DNA from: REEP01 sp964517265
GTDB taxonomy: Bacteria; Pseudomonadota; Alphaproteobacteria; Rhodospirillales; Defluviicoccaceae
NCBI GenBank assembly: GCA_964517265.1
Contig: CAZFBS010000067.1
Coordinates: 1 to 11,268, forward strand
DNA length: 11,268 nucleotides
Direction of reading: 5' to 3'
Made by a program: the position numbers and the translations under genes
The notes under the pieces: generated by a model
What the model saw: the letters and a program-made list of their open reading frames with translations, nothing else
What the model was told of the DNA's origin: nothing
Databases searched by the model: none
Shown here: positions 1 through 6,540 of the stretch, one piece after another
How the letters are laid out: every line of letters begins with the position of its first letter
Position numbering within the stretch: the stretch's first letter is position 1

Positions 1-867
1 TAGGCTCTGGCAGCCGTTTACAACCGAGTATCCAGATATCTGTACCTTATCGTTCTGATAGCTAAAGTTCTCACAAAGCAAAGTCAGACCATTGTGAAAA
101 AGCAAGAACTCCTTGTGGTCGGCTTTGTTCTCTATGCTTTTTGCGATATCCTTGTTCACCTTTGTTCGCCCAAGGGATCCACGGACGTTCAACTCAAAGA
201 GTTTATTAGAGACTATCCCATCAAGATCAATTAACTCACTTGCCTTCAGGGGCGCGAAAATTGCCCGAACGTCCCCGACACTACACTGGATGCATTCATA
301 CCCGAAGACGTCGAATGCGACAGGCTTAGCGACAGGCGCAGTCGGTCCAGCGTGAACGAAGGAAGCCTCAAGCGCTTTCTTATCAAAGAGAGACAACCTA
401 TCATATGCGTCAAGAAATTTTCTGGCATTGTTGTCTCCCGTAATGTTTGTTACGAAGATCCCGCGGACCCTAAAACCATCGGTTACCTTGGCCGCAACGT
501 TTTCGGATTTCAAAAGATTAGCTAAGTCAGTGTTCGAGGTTGTCGCAGCTATTTCTTGAATGTGCTGGGGATCACTGAGTTGCGCAAGGGTTCCGGCAAA
601 TTCTTTCAGCTGTGTGTCACCAAGGGTTTTTGCAGGGTTCTGAACGAGCTTGCACTGGAAAACATCGACAGTCTCAAGATTGTGATCAATATATATGGCG
701 TCGATTCCTTTGTCATCCCGCCCGTCACATACGGCATCCGCCGCATCAATCTCATCGAGGCGGTAGTAATTCTTCAAGAACCATAAGAGAAAAGCATGAG
801 ATTCTGTTCGCCCTGGAATGAGTTCTCCCGTAATCGTCTTCAAGAGTGAAGGATAGTCAAGGTCCAC
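1..867 (-). CDS. AIPR-family (abortive infection phage resistance) protein, N-terminal 289 residues, runs off the window
   Basis: The minus strand is open without a stop from GTG at 867 to the left edge, so the C-terminal part is missing. An in-frame TAA lies at 882-880 and an AGGAG box at 878-874, six bases before the GTG, which fixes the start. The C-terminal part seen here has the AIPR signature: LGRTKVNKDI (about 232-241), FHNGLTLLC (257-265) and VVNGCQSL (282-289). The N-terminus has GIDAIYID (54-61) followed by VFQCK (69-73), the D...(Q)xK pattern of a PD-(D/E)xK nuclease-like fold. Family knowledge: AIPR proteins are linked to phage abortive infection and often carry such a nuclease-like N-terminus. 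Codon use is clearly more AT-rich than in metX or hisC, which suggests horizontal transfer. The family call is firm; nuclease activity and the phage target are inference. Confidence 0.85.
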   Translation of the reverse strand, partial: MDLDYPSLLKTITGELIPGRTESHAFLLWFLKNYYRLDEIDAADAVCDGRDDKGIDAIYIDHNLETVDVFQCKLVQNPAKTLGDTQLKEFAGTLAQLSDPQHIQEIAATTSNTDLANLLKSENVAAKVTDGFRVRGIFVTNITGDNNARKFLDAYDRLSLFDKKALEASFVHAGPTAPVAKPVAFDVFGYECIQCSVGDVRAIFAPLKASELIDLDGIVSNKLFELNVRGSLGRTKVNKDIAKSIENKADHKEFLLFHNGLTLLCENFSYQNDKVQISGYSVVNGCQSL

Positions 868-1187
868 AAAAATCTCCTGTTATTTATGTGAGATTGTTAA
901 GTGCGCGCCATTCTCTCCAGCCCAATATGGTGCATGTGCTGCTGGATCAGGGTCCGCTCGATGAAGGGCTATAGAACTCATTCTGCGGCAATTTTCCGCA
1001 TTTTGTCGAGCACCTTCATTCCCACGCCGGACCTCAACTTGATCAAGCCGACGTGGGCGAACGTCAAGGGCCGGTGTTGCGTGAAATCGCAGCTCGCACC
1101 GTCAATGCTCTGCATAACGCGCTCGGGCTGGGCGCTTGATGCCATCAGCACCCAGTCACCAGACTTGGCCGCCTCTTGCGTTTCAGC
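868..1187. other. 320-base gap with no convincing intact gene; possible decayed coding remnant
   Basis: Apart from the AIPR ribosome binding site, no recognisable gene is present. On the minus strand, the frame of the HTH gene continues open from 1187 to a TGA at 980-978 (70 codons). Its first dozen codons read like the natural continuation of the HTH protein (AETQEAAKSGDWV). After a second short stop-broken stretch the frame ends at a TAA near 900. The plus-strand frames show no family motif. It is best read as decayed sequence between an accessory gene and the HTH remnant. No tRNA or insertion-sequence ends were recognised. Confidence 0.4.
874..878 (-). promoter_or_regulatory. Ribosome binding site of the AIPR gene
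   Basis: AGGAG read on the minus strand, six bases upstream of the GTG at 867. It decides the start codon, because the first in-frame codon further upstream of interest is a TAA at 882-880. Confidence 0.75.
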
Positions 1188-1475
1188 TTACCAGGCTCGG
1201 TGAAGCCGGTACTCGACCTCGATACCAAGCCAGATGTTCGCATCCACTCCCAGCACCTTCTCGAACTGCAGCGCCGTTTCCGGCTCAAGGGGAGCTTTGC
1301 CAGCGATGATTTCACTGATCAGCGTTGCGGAGCGACCACACCGCCGGGCGAATTCGGCATGCGAGATGCCTTGCACCTCAAGGCGCTCCTTTAGGCACCA
1401 TCCCGGCGGAACCGCAGAGTCCTGCCGATGTTGATCAATCGCCCTCGCCAGATCCCTCATCCCATTCACCATCAT
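1188..1475 (-). CDS. XRE/HigA-type helix-turn-helix antitoxin-like protein, probably truncated
   Basis: A 95-residue protein with an XRE helix-turn-helix at about residues 28-70: ISHAEFARRCGRS, then LISEIIAGKAPLEPETA, then FEKVLGVDANIWLGIE. This is the DNA-binding module typical of HigA-like addiction-module antidotes and of longer XRE proteins fused to an ImmA/IrrE metallopeptidase. The segment AVPPGW before the HTH and YRLHRA after it also match the longer family, whose members usually continue well past this point. Here a TAA follows HRAW directly, and the same frame stays open and similar in character beyond it, so the gene looks cut by a single nonsense change. No partner toxin is visible. 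The start is uncertain among Met codons at 1475, 1472 and 1460; an in-frame TGA at 1481-1479 rules out earlier ones. It lies 28 bases downstream of metW on the same strand and may be transcribed with it. Confidence 0.7.
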   Translation of the reverse strand: MMVNGMRDLARAIDQHRQDSAVPPGWCLKERLEVQGISHAEFARRCGRSATLISEIIAGKAPLEPETALQFEKVLGVDANIWLGIEVEYRLHRAW

Positions 1476-1503
1476 CGATCACGCGGCGTCGCACAAAAAG
1501 AAG

Positions 1504-2124
1504 TTACCGCCGCAATAGAAACACCGCCTGCTCGCCGAACAGGTTGGCAAGGCGCATGCTCTTGCCGAGACGGGAGCGGGCGCCACGTTCATTGAGGCAG
1601 GCGCTGCGCTCGATGACGATGCCGAGATCGCGGCAGAGGACGACGAAGTCCTTGATGCTGCAGAGATGGATGTTGGGGGTTGCGTACCATTCGTACGTCA
1701 GGACGCCGCTCATCGGCATCCGCCCGACCACCAGCAGATACCAGCGCAGCCGCCAGTGAGCGAAGTTCGGCAGCGAGACGACGGCATGGCGGCCGATCCG
1801 TAACAGCTGCTCCAGGATCGTTTTCGGCTCATGCATCGCCTGCAGCGTCTGGCTGAGAACGACGTAGTCGAAGGCACCGTCCGGATAGTCGAACAGATCG
1901 ATCTCGGCATTGCCTTGGATGACCGAGAGGCCCTGGCTGATGCTGGCGTTGACGCCCTCGCTGCTGAGCTCGATGCCGCGCCCGTCGACAGCCTTCTCAT
2001 GCACCAGATAATCGAGCAGTGTGCCGTCGCCGCAGCCGACGTCGAGCACCCGCGTGCCCGGCGCAATCATGTCCGCGATCAGCTGAAGATCGGGACGCGT
2101 GACGAGGCGACGCTGCTCGCTCAT
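1504..2124 (-). CDS. metW: MetW, methionine biosynthesis methyltransferase-like protein
   Basis: A 206-residue protein with a class I SAM-dependent methyltransferase fold: motif I VLDVGCGDG at 26-34, followed by DGRGIELS, and YVVLSQTLQAMHEP further on. The MetW-specific block SLPNFAHWRLRW, GRMPMSG, YEWYATPNIHLCSI is intact, and the length is normal for the family. MetW accompanies MetX in many proteobacteria and is thought to support the homoserine acyltransferase step. Its own reaction is not settled, so methyltransferase activity is inferred from the fold. The ATG at 2124 overlaps the metX stop by four bases (ATGA), which indicates translational coupling and joint expression from the metX promoter. 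It reads away from the chorismate mutase operon. No clear terminator follows its TAA. Confidence 0.95.
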   Translation of the reverse strand: MSEQRRLVTRPDLQLIADMIAPGTRVLDVGCGDGTLLDYLVHEKAVDGRGIELSSEGVNASISQGLSVIQGNAEIDLFDYPDGAFDYVVLSQTLQAMHEPKTILEQLLRIGRHAVVSLPNFAHWRLRWYLLVVGRMPMSGVLTYEWYATPNIHLCSIKDFVVLCRDLGIVIERSACLNERGARSRLGKSMRLANLFGEQAVFLLRR

Positions 2125-3311
2125 CGCGCTTGCGATCGTGCCAGTCCCCAGTGGGAGGCTGCGCCACTGAGGAACCCGGCCAGCACCCGGTGGAACTCCG
2201 GCTCGTCGAGAAGGAACGCATCATGTCCGTTGTTGGAAACGATCTCGGCGAAGCTGACATTTGCCGCGACCGCGTTCAGCGCCTTGACGATCTTGCGGTT
2301 CTCGGAGGTCGGATAGAGCCAATCGCTGGTGAAGGAAATGACGCAAAAGCGCACCGGAGTGCCGCGGAAGGCATTGGCAAGAGAGCCGCCGTAGCGCTCG
2401 GCCATATCGAAGTAGTCCATAGCGCGAGTGATATAGAGGTAGGAATTGGCGTCGAACCGCTCGACGAAGCTGATCCCCTGGTGGCGCAGATAGCTCTCGA
2501 CCTGGAAGTCGGCATCGAAGCCCCAGGCGACGGCGCTGCGGTTATGCAGGCGCCGGCCGAATTTTTCGGTCAGCTTGGTTTCAGAAAGATAGGTGATGTG
2601 GGCCGCCATCCGCGCCACCGCGAGGCCGCGATGGGGCGTCTTGCCCAAGCGCCAGTAATCGCCGCCACACCAGTCGGGATCGGCCATAATCGCCTGGCGG
2701 CCGACCTCGTGAAAGGCGATGTTCTGGGCGCTGTGCAGCGCAGAAGTGGCGATCGGCACCGCGGCGAACACCCGCTCCGGGAACAAGGACGCCCATTCGA
2801 GCACTTGCATTCCGCCCATCGATCCGCCGATCACGGCGAACACCCGCTCGATCCCGAGATGGTCGAGCAGCAGCGCCTGCGCGCGGACCATGTCAGCGAT
2901 CGTAATCACGGGAAACGAGAGCGCCCATGGCTCCCCCGTCTCCGGATTGATCTCGCTCGGGCCGCTGGAGCCCATGCAGCCGCCGAGGACATTCACACAC
3001 AAGATACAGTAGCGGTCGGTATCGAGCGGCTTGCCGCTGCCGACCATGATTTCCCACCAGCCAGGCTTGCCGGTGATCGGATGGGTCTCGGCGACGAACT
3101 GATCGCCGGTCAGGGCATGACAAACGAGGATGACGTTGGACTTGTCGGCATTGAGCCGGCCGTAGGTCTGATAGGCGAGCGGGAAGTCTCTCAGTTCGGC
3201 ACCGCTGTCAAGCTTGAGCGGGCGCTCAGTGCCGAGTCTCACCCGACGGCCGGGCAACGGATCGGCGTGTTCGGCGGGCACGCCACCGATGTCTTTTTGC
3301 GGTTCATGCAT
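2121..3311 (-). CDS. metX: MetX, homoserine O-acyltransferase (acetyl or succinyl)
   Basis: A 396-residue alpha/beta-hydrolase fold enzyme of the MetX family, which transfers an acyl group from acyl-CoA to L-homoserine in the cytoplasm, the committed step to methionine. The nucleophile elbow is IGGSMGGMQ with Ser164. The other triad residues are Asp330 (FTSDWLYP) and His363 (NNGHDAF). The LVCHALTGD block (62-70) and the CMGSSGPSEINP block (112-123) are typical. Length is normal. Many MetX proteins annotated as acetyltransferases in proteobacteria that pair with MetW use succinyl-CoA; the sequence alone, read by eye, does not settle which applies here. The start ATG at 3311 has only a weak Shine-Dalgarno match. 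It overlaps metW by four bases and is the first gene of the metXW operon, divergent from the chorismate mutase gene. Confidence 0.96.
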   Translation of the reverse strand: MHEPQKDIGGVPAEHADPLPGRRVRLGTERPLKLDSGAELRDFPLAYQTYGRLNADKSNVILVCHALTGDQFVAETHPITGKPGWWEIMVGSGKPLDTDRYCILCVNVLGGCMGSSGPSEINPETGEPWALSFPVITIADMVRAQALLLDHLGIERVFAVIGGSMGGMQVLEWASLFPERVFAAVPIATSALHSAQNIAFHEVGRQAIMADPDWCGGDYWRLGKTPHRGLAVARMAAHITYLSETKLTEKFGRRLHNRSAVAWGFDADFQVESYLRHQGISFVERFDANSYLYITRAMDYFDMAERYGGSLANAFRGTPVRFCVISFTSDWLYPTSENRKIVKALNAVAANVSFAEIVSNNGHDAFLLDEPEFHRVLAGFLSGAASHWGLARSQAR

Positions 3312-3324
3312 AGAAGATGATACA

Positions 3325-3339
3325 ACCGGCTCGTCCGGT
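3325..3339. repeat. Small perfect hairpin in the metX leader
   Basis: ACCGG (3325-3329) and CCGGT (3335-3339) pair perfectly around a five-base loop, 14 bases before the metX ATG. It would sit in the mRNA leader just ahead of the weak ribosome binding site and could affect initiation. The stem is short, so chance is possible. Confidence 0.3.
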
Positions 3340-3344
3340 ACCCA

Positions 3345-3373
3345 TAGCTACGAACCGCCCCCCGCAAAGTCAA
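3345..3373 (-). promoter_or_regulatory. Putative sigma70-type promoter of metXW
   Basis: On the minus strand a TTGACT hexamer (3373-3368) is followed after 17 bases by TAGCTA (3350-3345). The -35 is a five-of-six match and the -10 is weak. A start near 3338 would leave a leader of about 27 bases. This is a pattern match by eye only. Confidence 0.35.
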
Positions 3374-3385
3374 TGTTTTCTTTGC
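3364..3385. repeat. Inverted repeat GCAAAG-N10-CTTTGC between metX and the chorismate mutase gene
   Basis: Perfect six-base arms (3364-3369 and 3380-3385) with a ten-base spacer. The left arm overlaps the putative metX -35. The right arm lies where a -35 for the plus-strand genes would fall, relative to a TATTAT -10-like box at 3402-3407. The geometry suits a shared operator, but no known regulator motif was recognised. Confidence 0.35.
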
Positions 3386-3401
3386 TTTCCTGCACCCCAG
3401 T

Positions 3402-3407
3402 TATTAT
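3402..3407 (+). promoter_or_regulatory. Putative -10 box for the chorismate mutase-hisC-tyrA operon
   Basis: TATTAT matches the -10 consensus at five of six bases and lies 65 bases before the chorismate mutase ATG. The -35 region about 16 bases upstream (CTTTGC) is poor, which suggests a weak or activator-dependent promoter. Confidence 0.3.
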
Positions 3408-3472
3408 GACTACGGCTCGGTGCACCCTGCCGGTGGCGACCGCGACGGCGGCATTTTCCGGAATGTGAGTGG

Positions 3473-4396
3473 ATGAACGCGGACGGATCCTTGGACGCCC
3501 TGAGGCGAGACATCGACTCCATCGACGACGCGATCCAGGACCTCATCATGCGACGCACCGAGCTGGTGGAGCAGGTGCGCGATCTGAAGCGGGACTGCAG
3601 GATCAAGATCCGGCCCTCGCGGGAAGCGGAAATCCTCTATCGGCTCGTCAAGCGGCAACGCGGCCGGTTTCCCAAGCGCGAACTCATCGTCATCTGGCGC
3701 CACCTGATTACCGCGACGCTCGCCTTCGAAGGACCTTTCTCCACCGCTGTTTACGGAAACAACGACGAGACGGGCTATTGGGATCTGGCAAGAGATCACT
3801 TCGCTGCGTTCACACCGATGTCCCGCCACAGCTCGGCGTGCTCGGTGATCGAGGCCGTTCACCGTCAGGAAGCCACCGTCGGTGTCCTGCCGGTGCCGCG
3901 TCACGACGACACCGACCCATGGTGGCGCCACCTTGTCACGACACAGCCGGAGACGCCGCGGATCATCGCCCGTCTGCCGTTCGCCGAGCCACCCGACGAT
4001 CAAGGCAGGCACCTCGCCGCTCTCGCCATCTGCCCGATTGGGCTCACGCCGACCGGTCGCGACCGCACGTTCGTGGTGATCGACATGGAGAGCCGGATGC
4101 CGCTCGAGCAACTCTCGGCGGCTCTGGTGGAGCAAGGTCTGCCACCGACATTCGCGACGCTGTGGGGCGAAGAGCAGAGGCCGGCGGCCTGGCTTTACCT
4201 GATCGAGGTCGACGGGTTCCTGACCGACGATGATCCGCGACTGGGCGCGCTCGGATCAACGCTCGGCAGGCCGATCAGCCGCACGCTGGTGCTCGGCGGC
4301 TATGCGACGCCGCTGAGCTCGGAAGAACTGGAACCCAATGGACCCGCCCCGGACCCCCCTCACGAGCCGGCGCATAAGCGGGAACGAAAGGAATAA
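3473..4396 (+). CDS. Chorismate mutase (AroQ) with a reduced prephenate-dehydratase-like region and ACT-like C-terminus
   Basis: A 307-residue protein. Residues 1-90 are an AroQ chorismate mutase, converting chorismate to prephenate: Arg11, Arg28, Lys39 and the Arg50-Glu51 pair align with the E. coli P-protein active site. Residues about 92-190 resemble the start of a prephenate dehydratase domain (STAVYGNNDETGYWDLA, then CSVIEAVHRQEATVGVLP). The region is only about 110 residues instead of about 180, and the catalytic Thr-Arg-Phe motif is absent. PTGRDRT (about 199-205) matches the usual dehydratase-ACT junction. The tail has the ACT-like WLYLIEVDGFLTDDDPRLGA and VLGGYATP, but no ESRP phenylalanine-binding motif. 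The overall layout is that of PheA with a degenerate middle. It therefore probably acts as a mutase only; dehydratase activity is unlikely. It is the first gene of an operon, with three bases between its TAA and the hisC GTG. Confidence 0.85.
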   Translation: MNADGSLDALRRDIDSIDDAIQDLIMRRTELVEQVRDLKRDCRIKIRPSREAEILYRLVKRQRGRFPKRELIVIWRHLITATLAFEGPFSTAVYGNNDETGYWDLARDHFAAFTPMSRHSSACSVIEAVHRQEATVGVLPVPRHDDTDPWWRHLVTTQPETPRIIARLPFAEPPDDQGRHLAALAICPIGLTPTGRDRTFVVIDMESRMPLEQLSAALVEQGLPPTFATLWGEEQRPAAWLYLIEVDGFLTDDDPRLGALGSTLGRPISRTLVLGGYATPLSSEELEPNGPAPDPPHEPAHKRERKE

Positions 4397-4399
4397 AGA

Positions 4400-5569
4400 G
4401 TGGGACAGGCACAGAAAGCCGCAGGCACAGATGCCGGAAACGCCCGACCGGATACCGGCCCGGTGCCGCGTCCCGGTATCCTGTCGATCAAGCCGTATGT
4501 CGGCGGCGAGTCGACCGTGGCCGGTGCGAAAACGGTGATCAAGCTCGCTTCCAATGAAAGCGCGCTAGGCGCCAGTCCCGCAGCTATCGCCGCTCTCAAG
4601 GACTCTGCGGCGCGTATTCACCGCTACCCCGACGGTCACTGCACCGCCTTGCGCCAAACCCTTGCCGCCGTTCACGGGCTGGAGGCCGCGCAGATCGTTT
4701 GCGGCGCGGGCTCCGATGAGCTGATCGCGCTGCTCTGCCGGGCCTATACGGGACCGGACGATGAGGTGCTCTACACCGAGCACGGCTTCCTGATGTATCC
4801 GATCGCCGCCCGGACGGCTGGCGCCACTCCGATTGCGGTTGCGGAGACGAACCTCACCGCCGACGTGAACGCGATCCTGAACGCTGTGACTCCGCGCACT
4901 CGATTGGTCTTCATCGCCAACCCAAACAATCCGACCGGCACGTACCTGCCCGTCGCGGAGCTGGAACGCCTGCGCCGCGGCCTGCCCGACCACGTGCTGC
5001 TGGTGATCGATGCCGCCTACGCCGAATATGTCGGCCGCGACGACTATGCCTCGGGCGAGGCGCTGGTCGATGCCGGCGACAGCGAGGGCCAACGGGGAGG
5101 AGCCAGCGTCGTCGTCACCCGCACCTTCTCCAAGATCTACGGCCTTGGCGGCCTCCGCCTTGGCTGGGCGTACTGCCCGCCTGCTGTCGCGGACGTGTTG
5201 AACCGGGTGCGCAATCCGTTCAACGTCTCTTCCCCTGCTCAGGCCGCCGGATGTGCCGCCCTCAATGATCAGGCGCTGCTCGCGCGGGCACAGGCGCACA
5301 ATAACCGCTGGAGAGCATGGACCGCGGAGGCACTTCGCGGTTTCGGGCTGGTGGTACCGGACAGCGCCTGCAATTTCGTATTGGTGCGTTTCCCAGCGGA
5401 ATTGGGCCGCAGTGCACCTGCCGCCGATGGCGTCTTAAGGCAGGAAGGGATCATTGCCCGGCGGATGGAGGCATATGGGCTGCCGGATTGCTTGAGGATC
5501 ACGATTGGGCTGGAAGACGAGATGCGCGCCGCCGTCGCGGCGCTCGCACGGTTCATCGGCGTGCAATGA
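4400..5569 (+). CDS. hisC: Histidinol-phosphate/aromatic aminotransferase, PLP-dependent
   Basis: A 389-residue fold-type I aminotransferase of the HisC family. Visible elements are NESALGASP near the N-terminus, RYPDG (75-79), NPNNPTG (174-180), VIDAAYAEY with Asp204, and TFSKIYGLGGLRLGW with the PLP lysine at Lys245 and Arg253. A carboxylate-binding Arg lies in CLRITIG near the end. HisC enzymes transaminate histidinol phosphate, and many alphaproteobacterial ones also act on phenylpyruvate or 4-hydroxyphenylpyruvate. Its place between chorismate mutase and tyrA, away from other his genes, points to an aromatic role, possibly in addition to histidine synthesis; this is inference. Start is GTG at 4400, preceded by an AAGGAA box, three bases after the chorismate mutase stop. 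Its TGA overlaps the tyrA ATG by four bases. Confidence 0.93.
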   Translation: MGQAQKAAGTDAGNARPDTGPVPRPGILSIKPYVGGESTVAGAKTVIKLASNESALGASPAAIAALKDSAARIHRYPDGHCTALRQTLAAVHGLEAAQIVCGAGSDELIALLCRAYTGPDDEVLYTEHGFLMYPIAARTAGATPIAVAETNLTADVNAILNAVTPRTRLVFIANPNNPTGTYLPVAELERLRRGLPDHVLLVIDAAYAEYVGRDDYASGEALVDAGDSEGQRGGASVVVTRTFSKIYGLGGLRLGWAYCPPAVADVLNRVRNPFNVSSPAQAAGCAALNDQALLARAQAHNNRWRAWTAEALRGFGLVVPDSACNFVLVRFPAELGRSAPAADGVLRQEGIIARRMEAYGLPDCLRITIGLEDEMRAAVAALARFIGVQ

Positions 5570-6501
5570 GCGGCCCCTCGGCTCCTCTGTTCGGTCGCGT
5601 CACCTTGATCGGTATCGGCCTGATCGGCTCCTCGCTGGCGCGCGTGATTCGTCGCGACAACCTCGCCGGCCACATCAGCGTCTGCGCGCGCAGCTACCGA
5701 ACGCTGGACACGGTCAAGGCGCTGGAGCTTGCCGACAGCATGACCACCGACATCCGCCAAGCGGTGGAGGATGCCGACCTCGTCATGTTGTGCACGCCGC
5801 TCGGGGCCTATGCCGGCATTGCCCAGGCGATGGCGCCGGGGCTGAAGGCGGACGCGATCGTCAGCGACGTCGGCTCAGTCAAGCAGTCGGTGATCAACGA
5901 AGTCGGGCCGCACCTGCCGGCGGGCGTGCATCTGGTGCCAGGGCATCCGATTGCCGGAACCGAGCATTCCGGCCCGGAGGCGGGGTTCGCTGAGTTGTTC
6001 GAGGGGCGATTCTGCGTGCTGACCCCGCCGCCGGAGGCCGATCCGACGGCGATCGAGCAGGTGGCAGCGCTGTGGCGACGGGCGGGGATGACGGTTGAGA
6101 TCATGCCCGCGACCCACCACGATCTGGTGCTGGCGATTACGTCCCACCTGCCGCACCTGATTGCCTACACCATCGTCGGCACCGCCACCGATCTCGAAGA
6201 GCACGTTAAGGGGGAGGTGATTAAGTTCTCCGCCGGTGGTTTCCGCGATTTCACCCGTATTGCCGCGTCCGATCCGGTGATGTGGCGGGACGTATTCCTG
6301 ACCAACCGGGAGGCGATCCTGGAGGTGCTGGGCCGCTTCACCGAGGACCTGACGGCGCTGCAACGGGCGATCCGCTGGGGCGAGGGCGACACGCTGGAAA
6401 CCCTGTTCCGGCGTACCCGCGAGATCCGCCGCGGCATTATTCAGGCCGGCCAGGACGCGCCGGAGACGGCGAAGCGCCCGCCGCCCAAGCCCGACACCTG
6501 A
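5566..6501 (+). CDS. tyrA: Prephenate/arogenate dehydrogenase
   Basis: A 311-residue enzyme that oxidatively decarboxylates prephenate (or arogenate) toward tyrosine using NAD(P)+. The nucleotide-binding GIGLIGSSLA is at 16-25. The catalytic-type histidine is His127 in GHPIAGTEHSG, followed by SHLPHLIAY (193-201) and GGFRDFTRIA (224-233). There is no fused mutase or ACT domain; the protein ends in a Pro/Lys-rich tail. The frame is open upstream to 5317, but the ATG at 5566 is chosen because it overlaps the hisC TGA (ATGA coupling) and puts the dinucleotide fold at the expected N-terminal position. It is the last gene of the plus-strand operon and converges on the DUF2125 gene across 39 bases with no obvious terminator. 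Whether it prefers prephenate or arogenate cannot be read from the sequence. Confidence 0.94.
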   Translation: MSGPSAPLFGRVTLIGIGLIGSSLARVIRRDNLAGHISVCARSYRTLDTVKALELADSMTTDIRQAVEDADLVMLCTPLGAYAGIAQAMAPGLKADAIVSDVGSVKQSVINEVGPHLPAGVHLVPGHPIAGTEHSGPEAGFAELFEGRFCVLTPPPEADPTAIEQVAALWRRAGMTVEIMPATHHDLVLAITSHLPHLIAYTIVGTATDLEEHVKGEVIKFSAGGFRDFTRIAASDPVMWRDVFLTNREAILEVLGRFTEDLTALQRAIRWGEGDTLETLFRRTREIRRGIIQAGQDAPETAKRPPPKPDT

Positions 6502-6540
6502 AGAGGCCGAAAAAAAGAATCGGTGAAGAGAAAACCGCTG

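Noticed and set aside
2130..3320. 396-codon plus-strand open frame
   Set aside because: It is the antisense shadow of metX; its protein has no family motif and a composition typical of reversed GC-rich coding sequence.
3312..3472. SAM-II or other SAM riboswitch upstream of metX
   Set aside because: Considered because alphaproteobacterial met genes often have one. The conserved blocks were not recognised, and the putative leader is only about 27 bases; a covariance-model search would settle it.
3410..4135. 241-codon minus-strand open frame
   Set aside because: Antisense to chorismate mutase, with no motif or ribosome binding site.
5317..5565. 83-codon N-terminal extension of tyrA
   Set aside because: It overlaps the coding end of hisC in another frame, and the ATG at 5566 gives stop-start coupling and a normal dinucleotide-binding N-terminus.
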